Origin: Sphingobacterium sp.
GTDB lineage: Bacteria; Bacteroidota; Bacteroidia; Sphingobacteriales; Sphingobacteriaceae
Assembly: GCA_031277685.1 (NCBI GenBank)
Contig: JAITLV010000087.1
Coordinates: 113,996-177,995 of the forward strand
Direction of reading: 5' to 3'
Length of the DNA: 64,000 bases
Within the stretch, counting starts at the first letter, position 1. Each line of letters begins with the position of its first letter. A program made the position numbers and the translations under genes. Positions 26,236 through 35,163 of this stretch are shown here, one piece after another. The notes under the pieces were generated by a model. The model ran no database searches. It saw only the letters and a list, made by a program, of their open reading frames with translations, and was not told where the DNA came from.

Positions 26236-27372
26236 TTATTTTTTCAACAGGGCATATACGCACCAGAGTATTGGTGCCTGTCCATGCAGATCACCCGTTT
26301 TTTGTTTTCTATCCAGATAATACTGATAGTCATTTTTTCGGTTGGTCCCTTCGCAGACATTGGCGATATCTCCATCCTTGTTAATATACTCTACGAGCGC
26401 CAACCAGGCCTTACGTGCTACTGGCGCATACTCCTGGGCATCAAGCCAGCCGTTTCTGACTCCCGTAATCAACGCATAAGTAAACATGGCTGAACCCGAA
26501 GTTTCTACCCAGGATGCAGGTTTATCAATCAGCTGTCCCCACAGACCGTCCGGGCGCTGATAGTTTTTAAGGCTAGCCATCATTTTGCGGTAAGAAGCCA
26601 ATATTGCTGGTCTATTTGGGTTATCGGTCTGTAGGGAAGAAAGTAATTCACTCATCCCGGCAGCCATCCAGCCATTGCCCCGTCCCCAAAAGAAAGGCGC
26701 ATCTGGTGCATGATAAAACAAGCCGTTATCCATCTGGATCGTATCGAGATAGACAACCATTTCATGCGCTGCACGCTCAATGTACTTACGCTCGCCAGTC
26801 ACCTGAAACGCCTTGGACTGTACCATGGTAATCATGTACATATCATCTATCCAATAACGCGTCTGCCAAGTCAATCCCTTATCCAGAAACTTTTGATAGG
26901 CATCTTTCACCACCTGTGGCGAATCAATAGGAATACTCCATTGCGCATCGGCAAAACGCATTCCCATCTTCCGGAAAGTTTTGTTTTTCGTTTGCTGATA
27001 AAGTTCAAGTGGCACTGTTCCGAATACACAAAAATCCACATGCCAAGGCCGTGGGACCAAGTGCTTTTCCGTATCAAAAAAAGGCATAAAACGTTGTGTC
27101 AGTTTCCCGAGAAGTGCTTTATCCTGACTGATTTCGGCAAACTTCAATGCCCCATACCAAGTACATACTTCGGGATAGGTAATTGATTTGGGAGGCGCCG
27201 GCGGTTTAAAACTGTTGTGTGGGCTTTCAACAAATCGTTGCGCTACGAGACGACCGATGGCCGTTGGATTGGCCTTTTCAGGCCAATTTTTTAAATCTAT
27301 GCTCTGTGCCTGGCCATATAGTACCAAAGACACAGCAATACCCAAGAGTATTGATCTCAAAAAATTTATCAT
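26236..27372 (-). CDS. Glycoside hydrolase family 105 (unsaturated glycuronyl hydrolase)
   Basis: 378-residue (alpha/alpha)6-barrel enzyme with signal peptide (LRSILLGIAVSLVLYGQAQS). GH105 removes the unsaturated uronic acid left at the end of oligosaccharides by lyases. Typical motifs are visible: WIDDMYMIT near residue 170, a HAPDAPFFWGRGNGWMAAG stretch near residue 225 and ETSGSAMFTYAL near residue 300. The partnership with the PL6 lyase is logical: the lyase creates the unsaturated end and this enzyme removes it. Confidence 0.85.
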   Translation of the reverse strand: MINFLRSILLGIAVSLVLYGQAQSIDLKNWPEKANPTAIGRLVAQRFVESPHNSFKPPAPPKSITYPEVCTWYGALKFAEISQDKALLGKLTQRFMPFFDTEKHLVPRPWHVDFCVFGTVPLELYQQTKNKTFRKMGMRFADAQWSIPIDSPQVVKDAYQKFLDKGLTWQTRYWIDDMYMITMVQSKAFQVTGERKYIERAAHEMVVYLDTIQMDNGLFYHAPDAPFFWGRGNGWMAAGMSELLSSLQTDNPNRPAILASYRKMMASLKNYQRPDGLWGQLIDKPASWVETSGSAMFTYALITGVRNGWLDAQEYAPVARKAWLALVEYINKDGDIANVCEGTNRKNDYQYYLDRKQKTGDLHGQAPILWCVYALLKK

Positions 27373-27548
27373 CAGCTGGGTTTATATTCAGTTATTACAC
27401 CAAATATCGCTGAAACAGCTATTTTAATAGGGGTAATTTTTGACCTTTTAGGTGGAAATATTGACAGAATTCAACAATAAAGTCATCCGATAAATAGTGG
27501 TAGTAAAATTCCAATCCTGAAAAAGTAACACCGGAATACAAGCGTAGT

Positions 27549-28265
27549 TTAATTGTTTCTTTTTAAGATATACCGTTCTATCCGTTGTAATAGCGATTCC
27601 CGATAATTTCTACCAATGGGAATCTGCCTATCTTTCACCCAAATGATATTGTTTTCGATGCTGTCGATTTTTGAAAGCGCAACAAGAAAGGATTGATGTG
27701 TCCGGACAAATTCTGTTGCGGGTAATTGTTCAGCTATACTTTTCAATGTCAAATAAGGCATTATTTTCTTCTCAGACAGATGGATGTAAACATAATTCCC
27801 CGCAGATTCTATATAGCGTATATCGTCAAAATCTATCTTTTCGATCTTCTTTTCACAGCGAACAAACAGAAATGAGGGAGCCATTCCTTCCGTCCTTCCC
27901 ATTTCCAAATATTCTTTGGCTTTCAGTACCGCTTTTAAAAATCGTTTAAAGGAGATCGGTTTAAGCAGATAATCAAGTACATCCAGATCATATCCCTCCA
28001 GTGCATATTCAGGATAAGCAGTGGTCAATATAACCAGTGGTTTAATTTCGTTTTGCCTTAAATATTGAATACCTGTTTTTTGCGGCATTTCAATATCGAG
28101 GAATAATATATCTGCTTTATTTTCCTTCAGCCACTGATCAAGTTTCTGCGTATTTTCGAATTCCGCCAGCAATTGCAGAAAATGAATATCAGCTATAAAT
28201 TCACGCAATATTTTTCTTGCAATGGGTTCATCATCCGCAATTATACAGCTCAATTTATTCATCAT
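27549..28265 (-). CDS. LytR/AlgR-family response regulator (receiver + LytTR)
   Basis: 238 residues. Receiver domain with the acidic pair near the start (IIADDEP) and phosphoacceptor Asp in DILFLDIEMPQKTG; C-terminal LytTR DNA-binding domain (IRYIESAGNYVYIHLSEKK, FVRTHQSFLV). Its ATG overlaps the kinase TGA (ATGA), so the pair is translationally coupled. It lies just before the GH105-GH31 genes on the same strand and is the only regulator adjacent to the PUL; whether it controls the PUL is inference. Confidence 0.92.
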   Translation of the reverse strand: MMNKLSCIIADDEPIARKILREFIADIHFLQLLAEFENTQKLDQWLKENKADILFLDIEMPQKTGIQYLRQNEIKPLVILTTAYPEYALEGYDLDVLDYLLKPISFKRFLKAVLKAKEYLEMGRTEGMAPSFLFVRCEKKIEKIDFDDIRYIESAGNYVYIHLSEKKIMPYLTLKSIAEQLPATEFVRTHQSFLVALSKIDSIENNIIWVKDRQIPIGRNYRESLLQRIERYILKRNN

Positions 28266-29305
28266 ATCAGATTTAGTTTAACAGTCCAGATGGCACCATC
28301 ATCTGCAATCAGCAATGTATGGGAATCTGGATACAACAGTTGCAAACGTCTTTTGACATTTTCCAACCCTATCCCCCCAGTTTCTCCTGGGCATTGTTCA
28401 TACGAGTTTCTGCATTCAAATAACAGCGTACTTCCTGCTTGTCGGAGGGTAATCTTAACAAAGCTTTCCTTTTCATTATCGGATCCACTAAACTTAAATG
28501 CATTTTCCACAAAAGGTAAAAATAACAGCGGTACAATTCGTTGTCCTCCATCCCTTATATCGAGCGTGAACTCCACCGTCAACAGTTCATTTTTTCGGAT
28601 CTGTTGAATTTCAATATAACTTTTCAGATAGGAAATCTCTTTCGTAAGATCAACGGTATCAGCGTTAGCCTCATATAATCCATAACGCAAAAGGTCCGCA
28701 AATTGCACCAACGCATCCCGGGCGGAATTGTTATGTCTATCGATAAGTCCATAGACCGTATTCAGTCCGTTGAACAGAAAATGGGGATTAATCTGTGAAC
28801 GCAGATAATCCAGTTCCGAATTCAGTTGGGCAATCTGAAAATTCTTCAATTGCTGATCTTTTTCATAGCGTGTCTGTGTAATAGAAATCATACAGGAGAC
28901 CACGACGAACCATAGTGCATCCAAAAAGGAGCTCCAGGCCAATTGTTTATAATCCGTATTTGCGAAATGAGGAAGTTTTTCGATTAACTGGTAATACTCT
29001 GTTAGAACAATGATCAGCACGTAAATAACAATGGAAAAGAGCACCGAAGACAGGTAAACAAACCATTTTTTTGTCCGTTCAAACCAAGGAAACAATAAAA
29101 AGCCATTGACGAATGTAATACTGATCATCAGACAAAAATGCACGAAAAAGATAGGTAGGAACGGTACCCAGTCGTCATCCGCTGCATACAATTTTCTATT
29201 GAGCATCATAAAACCGATATGAATCACAATAAACAGAAAATAGAACGTATATTTTTTGTTTACAAAACGGTTCAGGTAGGTCTTAAGATGTATGGTCTGC
29301 TCCAT
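28262..29305 (-). CDS. LytS-like membrane histidine kinase
   Basis: 347 residues: four membrane helices in the first half, then a His_kinase domain with the phosphoacceptor His in SQINPHFLFNGLNTVYGLI and a C-terminal ATP-binding part ending GGIGLENVKRRLQLLYP. No extracellular sensor domain is visible, so the signal is probably sensed through the membrane part. Overlaps the response regulator by 4 bp. Confidence 0.92.
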   Translation of the reverse strand: MEQTIHLKTYLNRFVNKKYTFYFLFIVIHIGFMMLNRKLYAADDDWVPFLPIFFVHFCLMISITFVNGFLLFPWFERTKKWFVYLSSVLFSIVIYVLIIVLTEYYQLIEKLPHFANTDYKQLAWSSFLDALWFVVVSCMISITQTRYEKDQQLKNFQIAQLNSELDYLRSQINPHFLFNGLNTVYGLIDRHNNSARDALVQFADLLRYGLYEANADTVDLTKEISYLKSYIEIQQIRKNELLTVEFTLDIRDGGQRIVPLLFLPFVENAFKFSGSDNEKESFVKITLRQAGSTLLFECRNSYEQCPGETGGIGLENVKRRLQLLYPDSHTLLIADDGAIWTVKLNLI

Positions 29306-29373
29306 TGATAGCGTATTGCGTCTCGTTTGTTTTCGTATAGCTCTAATTTAGGGGAATAAAATGAGATTTTGTT

Positions 29374-30513
29374 TTAATCTCTTGAAGGCACAAAAGTAAA
29401 GCGCTTTTTCAGCTTTAAAAATGGTTTTTCAAAAAAGTGGTACGACAACATGGACAACAGTACAGTTGCCATAAAGGCGATTACAAAACCGAGCGTATTT
29501 CGCCATTCTTGCAGTCCCAGAAACTGACTTAATGCCGTTAATTCCGTTGCAAAGGTTTTATAGATCAACCAGTAAAAAGAAATATGAAATACATATAGAC
29601 CATAGGAAATTCGCCCCAGATAAATCATTGGTTTAGGCAGATAGCGTTCAGATATTCCCAGCAGGCTGAGAAACAAAAGTACAGCTCCAAGCAAAACCAG
29701 CATCCAGCCACTGATTGTTTCCAGGACATTGGACAGATGTGGAGCATCGGCATGTATCCCACAGACAAGAGAGGCCACCAGCCAACAGGCCAATGTTCCA
29801 ACGACCAGGAAAAGGCGTATGATCAAGGACCATTTGGGCATCCAGCCCTTGAAATACAGCGATAGTAATATCCCGACTGCGAAAAACTGGAATTGTACAA
29901 AACTATTGGTCCAGGCACTATTAAATTCTTTGGTCGGATGCAGTCCATAATAGACAAGAAAAATATAAGCTAACACGATGAACAGATAGGCGGCTACTTT
30001 CAATCCACGGCGTCCACCATAGGCAGCAAGCAAGGGAATTAGGATATAAAACTGCTCTTCTACAGATATACTCCATAACGGATTGAGCGGATAGGCAGGC
30101 AACCATCCATGTGTACTGATGTATATATTACCTGCAAATAGACTAAAAGCACTCCATGCGATCGGTGGTAGTGTAAATTCCGGAAAAAGAAATGGAGTTA
30201 CCAATACCCAGCCGAAAAACACAAAAAAATAGAGTGGCCAGATACGCAATATACGCCGCAGGTAAAAAGCTTTTGGATGAACCCGCCCGGTCTGTTCCTG
30301 TTCCCGGGTCAGCAATTCCGTAATCAAAAAGGCGCTCAGCAAAAAAAAGACAGGAACACCAAAATTTCCCACCAGATTGATGTTGTATAACCAGTATTGC
30401 TTGACAGGATCAAAGGGAGCAAGATCCATGCGGTGTACAAAGAAGACACAAAGAAAAGCGATAAAGCGCAATACATCTAATTCAGGACGATAATAACGTT
30501 GGGCGGTCATCAT
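29374..30513 (-). CDS. Acyltransferase 3 family (OafA/YrhL-like) membrane protein
   Basis: 379 residues with about ten membrane helices. The N-terminus (RPELDVLRFIAFLCVFFVHR) carries the family Arg-Asp and His pattern, and SVEEQFYILIPLLAAYG is the second hallmark. These enzymes O-acylate sugars of surface polysaccharides or lipids. 68 bp before the histidine kinase start on the same strand; a functional link is not shown. Confidence 0.9.
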   Translation of the reverse strand: MMTAQRYYRPELDVLRFIAFLCVFFVHRMDLAPFDPVKQYWLYNINLVGNFGVPVFFLLSAFLITELLTREQEQTGRVHPKAFYLRRILRIWPLYFFVFFGWVLVTPFLFPEFTLPPIAWSAFSLFAGNIYISTHGWLPAYPLNPLWSISVEEQFYILIPLLAAYGGRRGLKVAAYLFIVLAYIFLVYYGLHPTKEFNSAWTNSFVQFQFFAVGILLSLYFKGWMPKWSLIIRLFLVVGTLACWLVASLVCGIHADAPHLSNVLETISGWMLVLLGAVLLFLSLLGISERYLPKPMIYLGRISYGLYVFHISFYWLIYKTFATELTALSQFLGLQEWRNTLGFVIAFMATVLLSMLSYHFFEKPFLKLKKRFTFVPSRD

Positions 30514-30753
30514 TTCAAAATTGTTATTTATTAACCGTAAAATACTTTATACTAAAAAGTTATAAAAATATTTTACATATATAGCATTTCTACCATGTCA
30601 AACGACTATTTCATCTTGATTTCGGATTCTCCCATTAATCGGTTTCTATTGACACCACCAAATAACTTAAGGATGAAATTGCAGGCAGTAGTATATGTAC
30701 ATATTTATTCCCAACCAATCGTCTGGATACATGCAATCCGCTGTGCGAAAAAA

Positions 30754-31923
30754 TTACAGATCAATCATCACACGCAGGCTCATAAAAGCCATCAAGATAA
30801 CGATCGTCACGCCGATCAGTGTGAGGATAAACGGTTGTTTATAAACACCAACAATTGCAGGTCTATAAGCCGCTACCAACATCACCGTCAGGGAAATAGG
30901 CAATATAATGCCATTAACCGCCCCAGCGATAATCAATAGATGGACAGGTTTGCCCACCGAAACAAAGATGATGGTTGAAATCAATATAAAGGCAATGATA
31001 ATCCAATTTTCATTTTTGGCGATCCTGGTACTAAAAGTCTTAATAAAAGAGACCGATGTATACGCTGAACCGATAATGGAAGTAATGGCCGCAGCGAACA
31101 TCACCAATCCAAACAGTTTATAGCCAAAATTGCCCGCCGCAAGTTGAAAAACCGAAGCTGTGGGATTACTCTCGTCGATCGATAAACCTTGGCTCAGAAT
31201 ACCCAATGATGCCAGAAACAAACAAATCCGAACCAGCGAAGCAACAGATATTCCCATGACAGCACTTCTATTGACAGTAGGTAAAGCATCAAATCCCTTT
31301 ACACCAGCATCAATCAAGCGATGACCACCGGCGAAGGTAATATATCCACCGACAGTCCCCCCAACCAGTGTAATGATCGAGACAAAATCAATCTTTACCG
31401 GAGCAACAGTCCTCAGGGCAGCTTCGCCCAAGGGTGGTGAAGATATCACTGTGATGTAGATAAAAGCTACTATCATAATTGCCCCCATCAACTGTGTAAA
31501 GCGATCCATGGCTTTACCTATCTGCCTGTTTAAGAATACAGCAATAGCGATCAATGCCGATATACAGGCTCCAGTCATGACATTGATACCGAAAAGCGCT
31601 TCCAGCCCCAGTCCGGCCCCAGCGACATTACCAATATTGAATGCCAGCCCACCAAGGATAATAAGCAGGGAGATGAACCCACCCAGGCCAGGCAATAATT
31701 TATTGGCAATATCCTGCGCTCTCATTTCCGAGACCGCTATGACACGCCAGATGTTCAACTGGACACCAATATCAATCAGGATGGATACCAGAATAACGAA
31801 TCCAAAACTAGCGCCCAGTGTATTCGTAAAAACTGTCGTTTGGGTCAGGAATCCCGGCCCTATAGCCGATGTCGCCATCAACAATGCCGCCCCGATAAGC
31901 GCTGAGGTATTTTTTTGTTTCAT
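30754..31923 (-). CDS. NRAMP-related transporter of the pxp (5-oxoproline) operon
   Basis: 389 residues with about 11 membrane helices, of the NRAMP superfamily. The helix-1 DPGN metal motif of true Mn/Fe carriers is replaced by GPGF (IGPGFLTQT) and the helix-6 MPHN motif is replaced (TFAGGHRLID), so metal transport is doubtful. Bacillus ycsG, a similar protein, is found with pxpA/B/C genes. Its ATG overlaps the pxpA stop by 4 bp. I infer transport of 5-oxoproline or a related compound, without proof. Confidence 0.8.
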   Translation of the reverse strand: MKQKNTSALIGAALLMATSAIGPGFLTQTTVFTNTLGASFGFVILVSILIDIGVQLNIWRVIAVSEMRAQDIANKLLPGLGGFISLLIILGGLAFNIGNVAGAGLGLEALFGINVMTGACISALIAIAVFLNRQIGKAMDRFTQLMGAIMIVAFIYITVISSPPLGEAALRTVAPVKIDFVSIITLVGGTVGGYITFAGGHRLIDAGVKGFDALPTVNRSAVMGISVASLVRICLFLASLGILSQGLSIDESNPTASVFQLAAGNFGYKLFGLVMFAAAITSIIGSAYTSVSFIKTFSTRIAKNENWIIIAFILISTIIFVSVGKPVHLLIIAGAVNGIILPISLTVMLVAAYRPAIVGVYKQPFILTLIGVTIVILMAFMSLRVMIDL

Positions 31924-32678
31924 CGGACAAGTATATCTTGATCTTTTAATGTTTGGTTGATTGTCCGGGCAAATTGAACCGCCTCGACACCATCGCCATG
32001 AAGGCAGATGGTATCGGCCTGAATATCGACTTCAATACCTTGAAGGGAAGTCACCTTTCCCCTTTTAATCATGGCCAGCACCTGCTCTATCGCCTGTCCT
32101 TCGTCATGGATGAGCGCATTTTTATCTGATCTGGGTGTCAAAGTTCCATCCTCTTGGTAGGTACGGTCAGCGAAAACCTCCTGATATACCTGCAGTCCCT
32201 TCTGTCTACCAGCGTTGATCAGTTCGCTCCCGGAAAGACCATACAAGACAAGTGTAGGGTCTACATCGTAGATTGCCTGTGCAACCGCATCCGCTAGTTC
32301 AGCCTTTCGTGCAGCCATATTGTAAAGTGCACCATGAGGTTTGACATGATACAGTGCCGTTGCGTGTACCTTAGCGCAAGCCGCAAGTGCGCCAATCTGG
32401 TAGACCATCAGTTCGTATACCTCCCTTGCCGTAACCTGCATCTCCCGTCTTCCAAAACCGGCCAGATCCTGAAAACCAGGGTGAGCACCAATTTTAACAT
32501 TATATTTTAGAGCCAGCTGAATGGTTTTCATCATTGTCGCGGGATCTCCGGCATGAAAACCACAGGCAATATTCACCGAAGACACATAAGGCAAGACAGC
32601 AGCATCATCACCCATTGTCCACGCGCCAAAGCTCTCGCCCATATCACAATTTAAATCTACAGTAAGTTGGTTATTCAT
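31920..32678 (-). CDS. pxpA: 5-oxoprolinase subunit PxpA (LamB/YcsF family)
   Basis: 252 residues. Family signature at the N-terminus: VDLNCDMGESFGAW, then NIACGFHAGDP, with further VKPHGALYN and LHGDGVEAV motifs. With PxpB and PxpC it hydrolyses 5-oxo-L-proline to glutamate using ATP. Overlaps pxpC by 8 bp and the transporter by 4 bp. Confidence 0.95.
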   Translation of the reverse strand: MNNQLTVDLNCDMGESFGAWTMGDDAAVLPYVSSVNIACGFHAGDPATMMKTIQLALKYNVKIGAHPGFQDLAGFGRREMQVTAREVYELMVYQIGALAACAKVHATALYHVKPHGALYNMAARKAELADAVAQAIYDVDPTLVLYGLSGSELINAGRQKGLQVYQEVFADRTYQEDGTLTPRSDKNALIHDEGQAIEQVLAMIKRGKVTSLQGIEVDIQADTICLHGDGVEAVQFARTINQTLKDQDILVR

Positions 32679-33627
32679 ATTTAAATGCTATCGCTTTTTT
32701 CAGTTTGTTTATTTGTGCCTGCCGCTTTCTTAATAGTTCTTGAGCTTCATCCAGGCCAATCCGCGCAAAGCGAATGCTGTTGTTCGGCCCTTTCTGCGCT
32801 AGAAGTGGCAGGTCTATTGTTGCTACCTGTGCAATGACCGGATAGCCCCCAGTTGTCGGGTGATCAGCCATTAAGATAATCGGGTTGCCATCAGGCGGCA
32901 CCTGTATACTGCCGAAGGTAACAGCTGTAGACAATAGCTCCTTTTGTTCTATTCGTTGTAATGGTCTGGATTGTAAGCGGTATCCCATCCGATCCGAATT
33001 GTTACTAATGGTAAATACATCCGCAAAGAAGCGCTGTACCGCTGTGGGCTCAAACTGCCCAATCTGCGGTCCGTCCATCACCCGGATGACTCCATTGGAT
33101 AAGTCTGGATATAATGCAGTATCCATGCTCCAGCTGAACCGCCGCTCAGGCTCATCATAACTCCTTCGGAAAGCAATTCGATCCTGCTCCTGAAGTGCAC
33201 GTCCCTGCCAGCCCCCCAATCCCCCTTTACCATAGGTCGATTTGCTGCCAAACAATTCGGGAATATCAAGTCCACCGCGAAAGCAAATGTAAGTCCGGCA
33301 GCCCGAACTTAGTCTTCCGAAGGAAAGCAATGAACCAGTGGCAATGAAGACCGGTCTCCACATGGGTATTGGCTCGCCATCAACAGCGGGAGATAGATCC
33401 GCGCCTGTCAGACAGATAAGCTGTCCCTGTTCAAAATAAATTGTTGGCCCCATGACCGTACATTCTATTACTGCTTCATTATCTGGATTTTCCAATAAGG
33501 CATTCCCTAGACGGAGTGCATAGCTATCCATGGCGCCACTAACAGCCATTCCATAACGTTGCAGGCCATAGCGTCCCAAGTCCTGTATCGTGGTCAGCAT
33601 TCCCGCTTTGACAATCTTAATTCCCAT
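32671..33627 (-). CDS. pxpC: 5-oxoprolinase subunit PxpC (KipA-like, biotin-dependent carboxyltransferase family)
   Basis: 318 residues. Hallmarks: KAGMLTTIQDLGRYGLQRYG at the N-terminus, CLTGAD, and PTTGGYPVIAQVATIDL near the C-terminus. Forms the PxpBC part of the 5-oxoprolinase, which phosphorylates the substrate. Overlaps pxpB by 11 bp. Confidence 0.95.
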   Translation of the reverse strand: MGIKIVKAGMLTTIQDLGRYGLQRYGMAVSGAMDSYALRLGNALLENPDNEAVIECTVMGPTIYFEQGQLICLTGADLSPAVDGEPIPMWRPVFIATGSLLSFGRLSSGCRTYICFRGGLDIPELFGSKSTYGKGGLGGWQGRALQEQDRIAFRRSYDEPERRFSWSMDTALYPDLSNGVIRVMDGPQIGQFEPTAVQRFFADVFTISNNSDRMGYRLQSRPLQRIEQKELLSTAVTFGSIQVPPDGNPIILMADHPTTGGYPVIAQVATIDLPLLAQKGPNNSIRFARIGLDEAQELLRKRQAQINKLKKAIAFKYE

Positions 33628-34342
33628 GGTTTTCAGATTTTAGCTGTATAAACACATCGTAGGTTATCGGTACAAAGCGGACACGATCCCCTACTTCAAG
33701 CAATGAGGGGTTTGGTTTTGTCAGGTCAAATAATTTCAGTGCTGTATGTCCGATGATCTGCCAGCCCCCTGGAGTTGCTATCGGATACACCCCAGTCTGT
33801 TCGCCCGCAATCCCCACCGCACCGGCCTCTATTTTCAAACGGGGAACCTCTTTTCTTGGGGTAGCTATCCGACTGTCCAGACCACCGAGGTAAGGAAATC
33901 CCGGTACGAAACCAATCATATGGACCAAGTATTCTGTTTCACTATGGATACGGATCACCTCTTCCTCACTCATGTCATTATACTGGGCCACATAAGCCAG
34001 ATCGGGGCCGTTATAGCAGACAGGAATTTCCTTTCTCACAGCTTTATATTCCAACTGTTCGGGTGACTCTTCTGCGATCATCTTTAGCGCAGCTAACATT
34101 TCTTGGTAGCCGATTATTAACGGATCGTAATAAATTGTGATTGTTGTATAGGCCGGCACATATTCAATAATACCAGGCATTGGGCATTGGTCTATGCGGG
34201 CAGTAAACTGACGGATCTGTCTATTGACCTTTTCGGAAATCGTATCAGCAAAAGAGAGAACAATAGCCTGATCGCCCATAGGATAGTACTTCAAGGTATT
34301 GAATAAGGCCATCGTTAATGATTGCTCGTGGGAACCGCCCAT
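33617..34342 (-). CDS. pxpB: 5-oxoprolinase subunit PxpB (KipI-like)
   Basis: 241 residues. Family signatures: YPMGDQAIVLSF, GFVPGFPYLGGLDSRIATPRK, GSV-like AGAVGIAGEQTGVYPIATPG and GWQIIGHTALKLF. First gene of pxpB-pxpC-pxpA-transporter. An internal ATG (MALFNTL, ten codons in) is an alternative start. Confidence 0.94.
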   Translation of the reverse strand: MGGSHEQSLTMALFNTLKYYPMGDQAIVLSFADTISEKVNRQIRQFTARIDQCPMPGIIEYVPAYTTITIYYDPLIIGYQEMLAALKMIAEESPEQLEYKAVRKEIPVCYNGPDLAYVAQYNDMSEEEVIRIHSETEYLVHMIGFVPGFPYLGGLDSRIATPRKEVPRLKIEAGAVGIAGEQTGVYPIATPGGWQIIGHTALKLFDLTKPNPSLLEVGDRVRFVPITYDVFIQLKSENHGN

Positions 34343-34419
34343 AATTTGTTTGTTATAATCTATACAAAGATTATAAATACCGAACGATAATCAAATAATA
34401 GCATTAAAAAATAGGATTT

Positions 34420-35016
34420 CTAAGGTGTAATTTTATAGGAACGAAAGATGTCAGCGGAGCACATTTCTTTTGTTGTGGTTTTGGTCAGCACAAATTCAAA
34501 AGTAGGTTCCAATCCAGAGGTATGGATGATTTCACCATTTTGATTTTCGAAAGAACTTTCCTGTTGCGACAGCCCGGCAAGTATACAGAGCTTATACCAG
34601 CCATTTTCCAGTTCTAGCTGGGGTTTATCATATTTACGTTGATGTTCGATGCGTTCCCTAACTTTTTCAGTAGTAAAGTCATTCAATATCCACCAGGTAA
34701 ATAACATAATCTTGCCATTTTCAACATGTAAAATATATCCATCTTCTTTGATCTGAAGGTCATTTCCTTCTTTCAATAATTCTGGTGCTTCATCCGAAGT
34801 AATAAAAATAATAGTATAGGGTAAATTATCAACCTGTGCCAAAGGGATTAAAATACCCTCTTCGACCACTTGGTCGCCTGTTTCTTTTGTTGTAAATTCC
34901 GTCGAAAGATCACTTGACAAATTATTCTTTACCTGATAATCGAGTAGCAATTCTATATCACCGAGTAAGAAATAGGATAATGTGTCGTTTAAAACCTCTG
35001 TAAATTTTGCTTTCAT
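34420..35016 (-). CDS. Hypothetical cytoplasmic protein (198 residues)
   Basis: Not recognised. No signal peptide or membrane helix; mixed alpha/beta with many acidic residues. N-terminus MKAKFTEVLNDTLSYFLLGD; middle YTIIFITSDEAPELLKEG; ends SYKITP. It stands alone between the pxp operon and the Oar-like receptor, with no clues to its role. Confidence 0.7.
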   Translation of the reverse strand: MKAKFTEVLNDTLSYFLLGDIELLLDYQVKNNLSSDLSTEFTTKETGDQVVEEGILIPLAQVDNLPYTIIFITSDEAPELLKEGNDLQIKEDGYILHVENGKIMLFTWWILNDFTTEKVRERIEHQRKYDKPQLELENGWYKLCILAGLSQQESSFENQNGEIIHTSGLEPTFEFVLTKTTTKEMCSADIFRSYKITP

Positions 35017-35103
35017 CGTTGTGTTTTGATTGGATTGAATTTGGATTGAATTTAGATAATAAAATTTTCAGATATTACAAGGCGGAATTATCTTTCAACA
35101 AAA

Positions 35104-35131
35104 AAGGTCTCTGTCTTATAACAGAGACCTT
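35104..35131 (-). terminator. Terminator of the Oar-like receptor gene
   Basis: 11-bp perfect stem (35104-35114 with 35121-35131), loop CTTATA, followed on the minus strand by a T-run. Lies 33 bp after the receptor stop. Confidence 0.8.
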
Positions 35132-35163
35132 GATACCATAAAAAATCCAACTAAGTGAAAACG

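Noticed and set aside
30595..30939. Open reading frame antisense to the NRAMP-related gene end
   Set aside because: Lies mostly over the coding strand of the transporter and has a His/Gln-rich shadow composition.
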